From NCBI RefSeq assembly GCF_041956535.1, contig NW_027192226.1, positions 60,259-124,258 of the forward strand: a stretch of 64,000 nucleotides of DNA, given 5' to 3'. Of the stretch, positions 13,524 through 27,731 are shown in pieces. Source of the stretch: Calcarisporiella thermophila CBS 279.70 (Eukaryota; Calcarisporiellomycota). The translations under genes and the position numbers were made by a program. The first letter of the stretch is position 1. The number at the start of each line of letters is the position of its first letter. The notes below the pieces were generated by a model that searched no databases, had not been told where the DNA came from, and saw only the letters and a program-made list of their open reading frames with translations.

Positions 13524-13790
13524 TTAAAGCTTGTAATCCATTTGAAATTGCTCGATCAAAGAACTCCGATCTCTTATGCTGAACAAGCTCGAAGTGTTGA
13601 TATCAATATGAAAGTAACCTAAACGTTTTAGAAATCCGTTGCAAATTCGAACTTTGCGAATCGTGGCACTATCAAAAATGAATTCGATATCGAGTCGATT
13701 GCATTGCTGGCAGTTACCCGAATCGTCATAACTTTTTTTTACGACAGGACTGAAATGACCCACGGATATATCTCGCCTTGGCGAAATTGT
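13524..13790 (-). pseudogene. Relic of a Zn2Cys6 regulator (copy of D)
   Basis: The minus strand still encodes a degraded DNA-binding exon: CQQC, IFDSATIRK and SSLIEQFQ align with D's CQRC, IFDNTTIRR and GCLMEQFQ. The first zinc-binding Cys codon has become Phe (in the frame reading SFQSCRKKK). After the poly-Lys codons the frame is broken, so the remaining cluster sits in another frame. RGRPR is lost. No trace of the roughly 1.7-kb regulatory exon follows; instead sequence matching the region 3' of D lies a few hundred bases downstream. So the body was deleted and the DNA-binding part is decaying. It cannot encode a working zinc cluster. Confidence 0.8.
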
Positions 13791-14581
13791 TAATGAGATA
13801 TAAGTTTTTTTAAAATGCCGAATGTATTCTGGATATAGATTGCTTTTATCGCTACTGAAGCCTGAAAATGGGCACCATTTAAATACAAATGCGTGCTCCC
13901 TAGAAATACATAATTAAATAAATATATCGAGTTACATAAATTGAGAACCCAATCATGAAAAGTGACCGATTTAATGACATATTAAGATGAACTAGTGATG
14001 CAATTTTGGAATCTAGAGTAATATTTATGGGTTTCGGATGCAATGCCCAATTTTGCATAAACTTTCCGAAATATGTCAACTGTAGACACAGAAAGAGTCC
14101 AGAAAAGTGATCATCTGAATCAAATAGCTTCCATATTAAATTTATAGTTGTCCATTGAGTAATTTATGTTCAAGGGAATAAAAGCATCTTAAAACCCATA
14201 CTTGTGTTAACTCTCAACTAAGCTGCTAACATTTAAACATTTCGCCATGTGATACTTAAACTTTTGCTATTTACTGATTCGTTGATATAAAAGTGAATGC
14301 TAACTATACTATCATATATTATAAAAATAAAATGTAAATAGGAAACCATGAAAAATGAATATATACAAATATACAATTGTATAACAAATATTCTGCATAT
14401 AATCATAATAATATAATTACTATTAAAGTGATAGAAATATGATTAATTGTCTTGATGCAGGCAATAATAATGAGGGTAAATTTTCGGAGCAGTGAGTACA
14501 TATATCGAAATCTTCGTTATTCGAAAGGCAGTGTGAGTGCGCTCCAATCACAGTCCAATTAAAATGCTATGACTTTTCCTA
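13791..14581. other. Intergenic region relic-E
   Basis: Very AT-rich. The segment near 14030-14060 matches the region upstream of D near 12583-12612 (shared GGTTTCGGA followed by a near-identical stretch), extending the D duplication on its 5' side. Nothing else recognised. Confidence 0.5.
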
Positions 14582-16682
14582 TCAATAATGCAACGAACTT
14601 GTATGCTGCAGAGGAAATGGAAGTAATGCGGTTCTTGGTGGATACTGACTTGGCTTGTGTACAACCATGACAAGAAGAGTATTATGATGGATTGCGGTCT
14701 CGCTTAAACATTCCAGTGCAGTTATGGAGCAGAGACTTACACAAGGAATAACGACTGGCAATAATGTTTGACTGGATTGCTCACTCGAGTTCGAACCAGA
14801 AAACAAGAACTCTTCTCTACGCTCAGTTTGACAGAGGAATTGCTCAATCATTCGGATGAGTTTAAGTGCAGGGTACCCGAAAAACCCGGACTCCAATAAT
14901 TGAAGTATTGATTCTAGTTGTCTGACCGCTTCTCGACGCTCTTCCTCCATTCCTGATTCCGCCACAAGGACATAGATGCATACGCTTGTATTCAAACTAA
15001 ATAATAAAATCGGATGGAGAGAAGAATTGCATGTGTTTGAAAGAATCGCTTTCGCCATATCCACTATTGCATTTGCCAATGACATACATTCTAGTATGGT
15101 CTGAATCTCGAGGAAAAGCAGTAGGTTGTCCTCTGTCTTAGGAAAGTGGGAATGTATGCTTATGGTGTTGAGGTAGAGCATGAGCTCCGCTCTACTGATA
15201 AATGGCAAGTCGCTAGGAATTAAGTCCACTGTCTCTCTCATTATCGCAGGCATGGTTCCTAAATATTGTTGCAGAGGTAAAATCTTGCAGCCTTCAGATG
15301 TATCTTGTTCCTTCTCCCACAAGCAAAACTTAGGGGTTGAATTAATCTGCATCCAGATCCCAGCCATAATGACCGTTATAAATGCGTAATTATAGAAATC
15401 ACGAATTGCTTGTGCATGCTCTTGTAGTCCCATGATATTCCCCTGTTTCTCTTCTAGTGCATAAATTGCCGATTCCTTCTCAGACATGACAGGCAGCTTC
15501 ACTTTCTCGGCGATTAGACGAGTATTCACCCTCGATCCGAAGTGGAAATAAGCCCAAGTGTCTAAATTGCGTATTAACCACCAAACGTTATTGCGAAGCT
15601 CTTGCTCCACTGGATCGAGTTTTTGATCAAATTGTTCACTATCCTGCTCGTGAATCCTCAGATCGAATGCCATTTTGATCGCCATTGACACCAGAGCAAT
15701 CCCTCTTTTTGACTGAAGGTTTTCGGTCGTATGAATCCCAAGGAGAAGTAAGGCTTGGAGTTTAGTTAGTGAGGGTTCGAGAGTCTCTTGCTCAAGAAGT
15801 GACAGTGCATATTCAATAAACACCGATCCTGGCTTTCTGCTGGCTGTCTGGTTGTAAATAGGTGATTCTAATTTCCCCAAAACGGTTCCAAAAACAACTG
15901 AGTAGAGTAATGGGTCGTATTGCTGTTTTTGATAATTCTCGAGCATTATGGTGCGGCTTAGCACAACTGAATTTGGCATTACATGAAACCATTGATTAAT
16001 GAGCACAAGTCCTTGATCGTGTGGAAGAGAATGCAGTGGGTTGGTGTGCTGCAAAATGAAGCTTTGATCATAGCTATTCACATCCTCCGTCTGGTGGGAT
16101 AGAGGGAATTTTTTTCGCAACTTTTCGCCTGAACTCAGCGCACTGGTCCTCTCAATATAGATGGCCAGTAGATCATGCGTTAATATCTTGTTTACAGGGA
16201 GTCGAGATTCACACAAGCCAACTGCTTTGGAAACTATTGTGCTGATATTTGCATGTTCTACTGTGGGGATAATCTAACATATGGAGAGTATTCGAGTAAG
16301 GATATATCCTGATTTTAGAGTTAAAATTCTCATTTACCCCAATCATATCTTTTATGCCACAAAGCCTTCCAAACATCCACTGAAACTGCTCCAACAGACT
16401 TCCCTTCCTCCTTGTGCTTGTCAAGGTGGGATGATTAGCGATAAAGAGAATTTGCTCGTGTTGCTGCAAAAAATCACTGCGAGGACGTCCTCTACGTACT
16501 GTAAATTCTCTCTGCTCGAACCAGCATCGGATGCCAAGCATATTGCAACGTAAACAGCCGTCGAAGTTACCATCACATTTAATTTTCTTATTACGGCACG
16601 CATGGCATGCCCTAGTTGATCTTTGCTTCTTAATAATAGGTGGATTCGGCGAAAAGGGTACAAAAGTTTTGACTGGTGGCAT
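14582..16682 (-). CDS. Zn2Cys6 transcription factor E
   Basis: Predicted 678-residue regulator. Exon 1 is 16682..16338 and exon 2 is 16273..14582; the intron is 16274..16337 (64 bp, phase 0). The start is Met-Pro-Pro as in B and F. The zinc cluster is Cys26-Cys53, then VRRGRPRSDFLQQHEQILF. The body has MAFDLRIHEQD and LDPVEQELRNNVWW. It ends about 25 residues after TLLVMVV, so it has no acidic tail. It groups with C and D. Unlike the others, about 20 extra residues separate the splice junction from the conserved domain start at KILTHDLLAI. Confidence 0.86.
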
Positions 16683-18578
16683 TTTTATATTTTACAGTTA
16701 TAGTTCAATGCTCATACGTTCTATGAGTATAGCTCTTGATGCCAAAAATGAAGATAGTATATAAAGTAAAGAATAAGCTATAGAACAACAGGGATGAATG
16801 TAAATTTAAACAGATCTTTCAAATAAATATGTCAAAAAAATATTCTTTTAAGGTGTCTTTTATTAAGATATTCGAAACACTGGATTTATATCAGTTTCGG
16901 ATAGGTATATATTTTATGACTGAACTTTGCCAAACGCTAAACCTAACACAAGACCATCCTCAGCCGAATGCCCTGATTGGAATTTAAGGACCCTAAGATC
17001 ACAAGTACTATTGGAGTTTCATTTTGTGCCAATATATGTTAAATTAAAACTGACACCGGAGTGAAATGGCAAGTTATGTCTTGTTTATGCCCGGCTTCCA
17101 TTAATAACTACAGAGGCAATTTAGTTTTAATAGAATTCTTTTGTCTTATAAATCTTTTTTCCAAGGATCTGGGTTGAATTGGACCAATTAGCAAAATATA
17201 GCATGGAGACTGAGAAAGACAAAACGGGTTTAACTATATCGCCTTATTAATACTCGGTAAATAGCACGGCTATCTGTACTGTAAAGTAAATCTTGATTTA
17301 TAAACGACCAAACGGAAACCCATGGCTAAATAATAAATGGTTTATCCGGCAATAAGGTGGCTATTGAAATCAACCCTTCACGTTGATGCAAAATCCAAAT
17401 GGTAAATCTTAAATGATACACCAGGTATTATAGTTACGAAAAATGTGAAGAGTTTAACTGCGACTATTTAATAAACGCGATTTCAATGAAAGACATTAAA
17501 AACATTTGCCCTGCATTCCAAAAAGGGGAAAATTTTCCCTGTCAAATCGCCAACATGTTCAATATACACTCTATAACAACTGATAAGACCGTTAAAGGAG
17601 AGTGAAAATTGCGCCTTTCAAAAGGCGGCACATTGGATGTTATAGAATTACGAGTAATGAGAAGAGGGGATTATTGTTACGTTATTCTCTTCAGACCATC
17701 GTAAAAACGCTGAGGAACTTATGAAATATCTTAAAGATTTTTACAATTAAGGTATGTTGATTGTTAGCATGAGCTATATCCTACAACTAAACTGATAATT
17801 TTGACCTTAGGTAACCATTTTTATGTTTGTATATCGAGCTATGCGCTTGGAGTTTGCATTGAAGTAAATAATCCGTTTAGAGATGAAGGGAATTAAATAA
17901 CGTTTTCAGATTGAATTCGAAATATATCCATGAGTGCGGCTGGTAGACGATACCACTATAAACATATGTGTGAATCCCTCAACGGTATCCATATTAAAGT
18001 TACATATATACATGAATGAGAATTATTGAAGGTGGGATCATGCTACTTCTTATGGTGTTGTCTATACCAATTGAAATAGTGGAGAACTTATTGCATTTTA
18101 ATGCTACAAAAATCAGATAAAGATACTTTTTGTGGAAACGACACATCACATCAAGTGCAATGCACCATATTATGCAAGTTTACGTGAAAAAACGTGTGTT
18201 GTTGATGTAGCTGAAATAAGATATAAGAAGTAATAGTTAGCAAAGGAGAGAGTCCCTTCTAAAAAACTTGCAATGGCTTTGGATTTAAAGATCTAATGGC
18301 CACTGTTTAAAAATGATCTAAAAAAACTTCAACGTTAATATACTAACCTAAGTTCCTGTTAATAATTTTTCTTTGCAACTTACTGTAAAATCGAGTCCCG
18401 TAAAATTAAATCAAATGTATGGTTTTCTTCGTTCATTTCGATTTATTAAATGCTTAAAATTTGCAAAAGAATATAGATAACAATTTCAATAAATGCGTAT
18501 AAATTTACAACCTGTCACAATTTGCGACATAATGATGAAACACAAAATGAAAATATATATGCTATGAGAATATTGTTA
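16683..18578. other. Long gene-free stretch E-F
   Basis: About 1.9 kb of AT-rich DNA with no coding frame. The segment around 16920-16950 (AACTTTGCCAAACG) resembles the upstream region of F near 21192 (AACTTTGCCAAATG), suggesting shared promoter-side sequence between paralogues. No RNA gene or transposon recognised. Confidence 0.5.
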
Positions 18579-21049
18579 TTAAGCTCCAACAAATGCGTTA
18601 AAATGTTCTGATGGAGCTGAGCACTTCACTAGTTCATTAACAAATTCGGTGTCGCACTCGGCCTGTATCTCCATATTACCAGGCACATTTCCATCCCAGA
18701 CACTAAACACATCTTCTGCCATGACTAAATCCGTAGATAGTGGAGAAGCATGCGATGAAGGTTCGGGGGAGGATTTGGATGAGAAAGTGCTCGCTATTAT
18801 TTCATGCAATGGTATAATGAACGAAAGGTCTGATGACGAGAGCTGAGGCATTTCCGTCGCAAATATATCCGCTACCGAAGGCTCTGGATCAAGAAGCTCG
18901 GCAGATGTAGATGAAGAATTAAGTTTATCAAGGATGGGTAGAGCCAATTCTTTATGTGCACCCAGATCCTGCTGCAGGTGCTGCTGATCAGACATGGCAA
19001 GTGGCAAGGATGTAAAAAATGATGGTTCAGGCGAAAACATGGAGGGAGGCTGCTCGTTATTGGATACCAGCATCGCCAACAGTGTATCTTTTCCCTGTCC
19101 TGTTTCATCCGAATCTCCTGCTCGTGCTAGTGACCTGAGACTTACGCGGGGAATTTCAGCTGGCACCAAGATTTGACGATCCCCATTCATACTTGGTGAG
19201 GTTACCCCTTGGTGCTTTTCTGCGTGGGCGACGAAATCTTCAAGTTTTCGCATCATCCTCAAGTCATAGCATACTGGTCGCGTGCTCGCCAGTAATTCCA
19301 TTATATCCCTTAAGTTACGGATTGCCTTAACTTGCTCCTCATTTGTCCCTATTTGTGCAACAAGAGAGTATACTGAGATGCATGTGTTCAATCCGAAAAC
19401 GACGATCGAGTGAAGCATCTGGTCGTCGCACACAGACTCTGCCAGATCCATAATTTTGTCCGCTGATTTTATACACTCCATTAATGCATTGGTTTGGATG
19501 AACAAGGTCCCACTATCGTCAGTTGTTTGGAAGAGGGAATGGATGATGAGAACATTGAGGTATAAGAGCAATTCGGCGGACTCTGTCGAAGCTGGTTCAG
19601 CAGAAATGGATTTTTCCAATGTGGATATGGTAGAATGCAAAGATAACAGATAATGACGAACGGAGCGTGGCCCACTACATGCTGGCTCGGATTTATCGGG
19701 AACAAATAAGGACTGAAATTCGGTGGGCGGTGCGATCTGGGTCCAGATGTCTGATAGTATATTTGTAAGGAAAGCGGAATTATAGAAGGACCGAATTGCC
19801 TGCGCAGTTTCTTGCAACTGTATAACGTGTCCGTGACATTTATCGAGTGCGTATAACACTGATTCTCTGTAGTCCTTGACCGGCAGTTTGATAGTGGATA
19901 AAAACATGTCGTGATCTAATCTCGATCGAATATGCAAATACCCCCACGTGTATGATATACGCATTGCCCACCAGAGGTTCGTTCTGAGTTCTCGCTCTAC
20001 GGGAATGAGAACTTGATCAAAAGTTTCGCTATCCTGCTCTGGTATGCGTAGTTCTGACGCCATTTTCCATGCTGTTGCCAACAATGGGATTCCCATTTTC
20101 GATTGACCTCGGTAAATAAGATGGCAGCCCATAATGAATACTCCTTGTAGCTTTGTGAGCGAGACACTGGACTCTTGGCGTTCAAGAAGGAATAACGCAT
20201 ACTCAGTGAATTCTGAACCAGGCAGCCCACTCTTAGTTTGGTCAAATACAGGCAATCCCATTAAGCTCAGTGCCGAGGCAAAAAGAGTTGAATATAGGAA
20301 CGAGTCGTAACGTTGTTCACGGTAGTTTTGTAACACGATCGTACGGTTGAGGATGGGCGAGAATGGGTGGAGCTTGAACCATGCGTTAATAAGCATTATA
20401 GCCTGATCGTAACTGAGCGACTGGAATGGATTTTTCGGTTCAGGCGGAATCTCTGGTGCAATGTCATTCTTGGCTTCGAATGAATTAACGTAAGGAAAAT
20501 TTTTCATGACGCTCGTTCCTTTGCTCAATGTATTCATTTTCTCGATAATAATAGCTAACATGTCGCTCGTCATCATTTTGTTTCCTGGCGAGTGTGTGAA
20601 TTGTACACCTTTAGTCCATTTCCAAGGTCCAGTTTCACGCTTATTAAAACATATTGGCTTGATCTAAGAGGAAGCAGAAAGTTAGACACTGTATTTCGAG
20701 TCATTGTGCCAAATTCTTTGCATACCCCTAGGCTACTGATATAAGGATCCAGCTTTTGTACAATCATCCAAACTTGTCCACATAGTCCTGATCGGAGGCT
20801 GTTTTGAGGGTGATGAGTATTGAATAGCAAATGCTCGTTTTGGTTGGTTAAACGACGCGGAGGACGACCTCTGCGAGCATTGTTGTCCACGAAAAGGCAT
20901 TGGATATTCAATATCTTACACCTCGAACATCCTTCGAGATTTCCGTCGCATTTGACCTTCTTTTGCCGGCAGGCAAGGCATGCTTTACGGCATATTTTAT
21001 CATTTAAGATGTCGTAGAGTATAAAGGAGCGTTTTGTAATGGGAGGCAT
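18579..21049 (-). CDS. Zn2Cys6 transcription factor F
   Basis: Predicted 802-residue regulator, the longest in the array. Exon 1 is 21049..20726 and exon 2 is 20663..18579; the intron is 20664..20725 (62 bp, phase 0). The start is MPPITKRS, like B. The zinc cluster is Cys24-Cys51, followed by ARRGRPPRRL. The body has GIPLLATAWKMASELRIPEQD, as in A and B, and IPVERELRTNLWWAMR. A long Ser/Pro/Asp-rich tail follows LLAMLVS. Across the junction, KFTHAP of B matches QFTHSP of F, which supports the splice assignment. It is physically far from A and B although closest to them in sequence. Confidence 0.86.
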
Positions 21050-23180
21050 GCTTATAGTTTGTTATTTAATATCTTCTACTATCTTAATGCAATCCACAAA
21101 CAAAAAATGAGTGTAAGTGAGTGATTAAGGATTTAATTTTCCTCGGCGGCTAGGCACATTTATATATATTTGTGAAGAGGAAGATTTTGAAACTAAACTT
21201 TGCCAAATGGTTTTAGTTATGCCCAATTCCCGGTTCACGAGGTTTCATAGAAACCGATTTGGAATCCTCTTTAACCCATGGAGAAATAAGGACGAGAAAT
21301 AAAAATCGAAAATTCAATGCAACATTTGGCAACAACCAATATTCTAATAATTACATGGTTTTTAGAATAACTAAAAATAATAAAATTGACCCGATTAATT
21401 CTTTCTTTAAGTCAACATTGTTGCGATTAGAGATCTTAAAGGTACTATTTTTCGCTCTTATACCCTCCAAAGAGAAATGAATCTAATCAACCGCGATCAT
21501 CCACTCTAACGCCATACCAAAACTTTTAATAGGGTTCAAGGAGGTTCATCCACCATCAGGTTTAGAAAAACTGAGCAAATTGTTTATGGGTTTCCGACCG
21601 AGGCTAATTCACAGAACCCCTGAAAGGATCCAAACATTCCCAATTTGTAGCTTAATTTGTTTCCATATTTAGCGAGCGCCAATACTTAACAAGAACCAAC
21701 TTCGAAACTCCGTTCTTAAAGGAAAAATATGTACAATAAAACTTTCCATTTTTATCTAGCTAATAGCTATATGCTAAGTAAAATACTAGAGCAGCACATT
21801 AATAATAATCAGTGATAACAAAATGGAATATACTCTTGTACGAGTTGGAATTTCAATAAAATGGAAAGCTATAGAACATGCATCAGAAATACAATTCTGA
21901 CGCCGATGGTATGTTAAAATATATCGCTATTCTGATCTGTAAACTGAACATTTATCATCCTCACCAGTAGGTTTATTCACTCTAGAGATCGCATTGAACA
22001 TATCTGGTAACTACCCTTTTTGTCTAGTATGAACTCCGAAATATATTATAACTTATAATATATTGACTTAGAATTATTTTTACTAATACGAGTATACAAA
22101 GTTTGCATATTACTGAGACACAAACGATCTTGTCTGATTAAAATATTTACAAGCACAGCAAGCAGTACCATTAGTATATACACACGATTCACATAGCATC
22201 TTTCAATATTTTGTTTACAAGCTAAAAAAAAAAGTGGCACTAGTGAGTCACCGGGCAGCGCTATGACTCGAAAATAAAAATATAATCCGCTTCACGTTTG
22301 GTTACAAAATACGGCAGCTAAGAGGAGTAAAGTTAGCAAGATAATATCAACTTAGTGTCCACTCATGGAAGAAAATTGGTCCGAGTGGTTCAGACCAGGA
22401 TCGGCCAGTAAAACTAGATCTAAGAGTATGATCAGTGCTGTGTCAAAAATTTGACAGTGAAATGTGTTATGGAAATTATAATACAATAAGATCAACCCAT
22501 ACGAAACTGAAACTTAACCTTGCGAGTGGAATGGGAATAGTATAAGGTCTTCAGGCGCCAGTATGTTTGGTTTGAAATTTGGAACTATGTAGGTCAAACA
22601 TTAATCACAAACATGAGCATACAGTAGAAACTAATACAGTGGCGATCTTTAGAATAGTGTTGCGGATATTATGTACAAAAAGATTTCTCTTACCTTTCAT
22701 GCTGGAATAAACTGGAATCCATCCGCAATTTTGGTCCTAACCTCCAGTGACATGTAATTGGTATTCTCAATACAAGATTTACTAGGTAGGGAATTGTAAA
22801 ACTAGAAGACAATTACTAAATAAATATAATACCATATTTCTTTTTACTCTTAACACAAACGTTAAACTATGATACATATGCTCACGAATATCAAGAATGG
22901 TATCTTCAGTTGTATTTACACTAGATACTATCATAAGAAAGAAAATGCTCTTTTTAAGCGTGTCATGCAATAAATTCCTAGACCCAAATCTAGTAAGAGA
23001 TGATCTTGATTTGGCGGTTTTTTTTACACCTTGGCCCATTTCGAAAACCGTCCAAGGTAAGTTATCCAGGTAAAAGCGAATTTGTAAACATGACCATCTC
23101 CAGAGGCCCATTTATATTCCTTCGCATTAGCCATCTAGGATTTTGTGCCATACTATTTATTTTTAATATCTAATAGCAGA
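21050..23180. other. Gene-free stretch downstream of the regulator array
   Basis: About 2.1 kb, AT-rich. It holds the promoter of F and, at 22040..22064, a 12-bp inverted repeat with a 1-nt spacer. A D-arm-like GGTC...GACC hairpin at about 22379-22397 is not part of a full tRNA. No gene recognised. Confidence 0.5.
22040..22064. repeat. Short AT-only inverted repeat
   Basis: Two perfect 12-bp arms (AATATATTATAA and its complement) around one C. In DNA this AT-rich such repeats arise by chance, so function is doubtful. Confidence 0.6.
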
Positions 23181-24494
23181 ATGCTTTATATTTTTTTATT
23201 GGTATTTAATATAATCACAGGGGCGCTCTCCATTCATACCCACCCATTAGCGCCTCCCATTCGTATTTCCGAACACCACCACCTCATCCCAGAAAACACC
23301 AATTTTGTTGGAAGAACTAGGAGAAGGGTTTTTATACGTTCACCAGCAAACACAGCGCCGCCTCAACCACAGAACCTCCGAAAATATCAGCAAGGCTATT
23401 CGCCTACACTTCTACCTGGCCAACCTGCATCTGCCATTCCATCGCCCTTGGAATATAGCGAATCCTCTAAATTAAAGCAACTAGGGCACACGGTGGCAGG
23501 GAAAAATGACCAGTCCATGCAAATGGCCGCGGCCCAACCACAGCAGCAAAAATACACCACGCAAACACCGGAACATAATTCAGGAAGGAAAGACATTCCC
23601 TCGGATAATGACAGCATAATTTTCCCTTCAACCCGACTGGCTGTCGCTTCGCCCTCAAAAAAACACTTGGACTTACAGCCGTCCACTCCAAATAATTCCT
23701 TACCGACATTTCAAGCGGCGGCTGGTGTAAAAATGGTAATAGAAGAAGTAACTGCTTTGTCTATGATGCCGCCGGCACCCACTCTATTGGGCGTTGCACC
23801 AACCAGGATTTCCCTTGATCCCTTCACACCAACTACTACTCAGGGAGAACAGCAATGGCCTTCGGCTGAATCTACTTCCTCAGGAAAAAGCCAGCCAACT
23901 GATGTCCCTACTCCCGCCATTACACAACAGAATTACTCGGAAACCCTATTGGAAAAACCGATTGGGATAGCTCTCCTGGTTGTGCCTCTTGTTTTGGTAA
24001 CTCTCTTCCTAATCAGTTGTGGGTGGTACCTTGTAAGAAAACGGAGAAAGCGTATGCTGGAGCAACAAATGTGGAGGCGCATGAGTATCTCTTCCTCTAT
24101 ATCTGATATCCCTGTATTTTCATGCCCAGGGCCGGGTGAAGAGAAGTGCAGGTCGGTGAAAGAGGAGATTGAGGTCACCTCACCTGCACCCACACTCCAG
24201 CCTTCTCAGTATCATATGAGAGAGATGTACTTGAAGGAGTCTCGAAGAACTAACCCAAAGCTCTTTCTCCCATTGCTCACCACGACACGCAACTCTATTA
24301 GCCTCACGCCAGTTACTTCTCGAAATGACATCCTCATACGCGGGAATATTGGCCTCGACTATGCCCACTACCTCTCACCTTCAACCACCGTATCAGATAT
24401 CCCTTCTTATTCTTCGGGCTCTACAATTTCAATCAACAATCTAAAGCATTGCAACTCCCGTTTTTCTGCCTCTATTACCTATCCGCCCTTGTGA
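23181..24494 (+). CDS. Single-pass membrane protein with Ser/Thr/Pro-rich ectodomain
   Basis: 437 residues, one exon. The start at 23181 gives a clean signal peptide (MLYIFLLVFNIITGALS); upstream in frame there is only a GTG. Residues about 20-255 are rich in Pro, Ser, Thr and Gln and look heavily O-glycosylated. A transmembrane helix follows at about 261-285 (IGIALLVVPLVLVTLFLISC), then the stop-transfer RKRRKRM and a cytoplasmic tail of about 150 residues rich in Ser/Thr. This type I layout is like fungal wall sensors (Wsc/Mid2 type), but I see no Wsc Cys pattern and do not assign a family. It converges on SNF1, with about 460 bp between stop codons. Confidence 0.75.
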   Translation: MLYIFLLVFNIITGALSIHTHPLAPPIRISEHHHLIPENTNFVGRTRRRVFIRSPANTAPPQPQNLRKYQQGYSPTLLPGQPASAIPSPLEYSESSKLKQLGHTVAGKNDQSMQMAAAQPQQQKYTTQTPEHNSGRKDIPSDNDSIIFPSTRLAVASPSKKHLDLQPSTPNNSLPTFQAAAGVKMVIEEVTALSMMPPAPTLLGVAPTRISLDPFTPTTTQGEQQWPSAESTSSGKSQPTDVPTPAITQQNYSETLLEKPIGIALLVVPLVLVTLFLISCGWYLVRKRRKRMLEQQMWRRMSISSSISDIPVFSCPGPGEEKCRSVKEEIEVTSPAPTLQPSQYHMREMYLKESRRTNPKLFLPLLTTTRNSISLTPVTSRNDILIRGNIGLDYAHYLSPSTTVSDIPSYSSGSTISINNLKHCNSRFSASITYPPL

Positions 24495-24952
24495 GCATAT
24501 TCACGCTCCAATGCAGTTTCATATGAGAGTAATGTAGAGGGTATGAGAGCTACACATTGTACAAGAGCCAATCTTTAATTTTTGTGGGGATGGTCACCTG
24601 TCATTCTCTCTGCTTTCCTTGTTTGGGCAGTTTGACCACATTTTAGTTCTGTTATATTAGCATCTTTAAATTGCTTGATGATCTTATAGCTATTATGATC
24701 TTCTGGTTACCTTTTTTGCTCTCTTTATTTTAACATAAATAAAAAGGTCACTTCAAAGTTTATTATCTCAAGCTTCCTTATTGGAAGATTATCCATCCGC
24801 AATACAAAAGTGAATAATAAAATAGCAATAATAGGGCAAAACGCGAAAAGTGTGGTCAAGATACATGAAAAAACAAGGCAAATAAACAAATAGGAATAGG
24901 GATATATAAAATATATTTTAACTGAATGAATAATAAAACAATAGTAGAAGGA
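24495..24952. other. Convergent intergenic region
   Basis: About 460 bp between the 3' ends of the membrane-protein gene and SNF1. AT-rich; should hold both polyadenylation regions. Nothing else seen. Confidence 0.6.
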
Positions 24953-27569
<2,617 letters not shown>

Positions 27570-27731
27570 TATTTTTTGCAATTAGAGATGGAGAACAGTA
27601 AAAGACTATGATCTCATAATATATGCATTTTGTTGAGGGTGAGTAAGTGGCGCTGAATTCGACTTGCACATCATCTTTGACGGGTCCGAAGTAGTAGTAA
27701 TTCCTTCTCTCCATCCTCTACAAGGTCCACC
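27570..27731. promoter_or_regulatory. Divergent promoter SNF1 / RPL37
   Basis: Only 162 bp separate the ATG of SNF1 (minus) from the ATG of RPL37 (plus), so both 5' UTRs and promoters share this stretch. No TATA box stands out. Confidence 0.7.

Noticed and set aside
22379-22397. D-arm-like GGTC...GACC with GAGTGGTT loop
   Set aside because: No acceptor stem, anticodon stem or B box follows, so it is not a tRNA; at most an old tRNA-derived fragment.
23396-23709. Open frames antisense to the wall/membrane protein gene
   Set aside because: Shadow frames of a Pro/Ser/Thr-rich coding region; no independent support.
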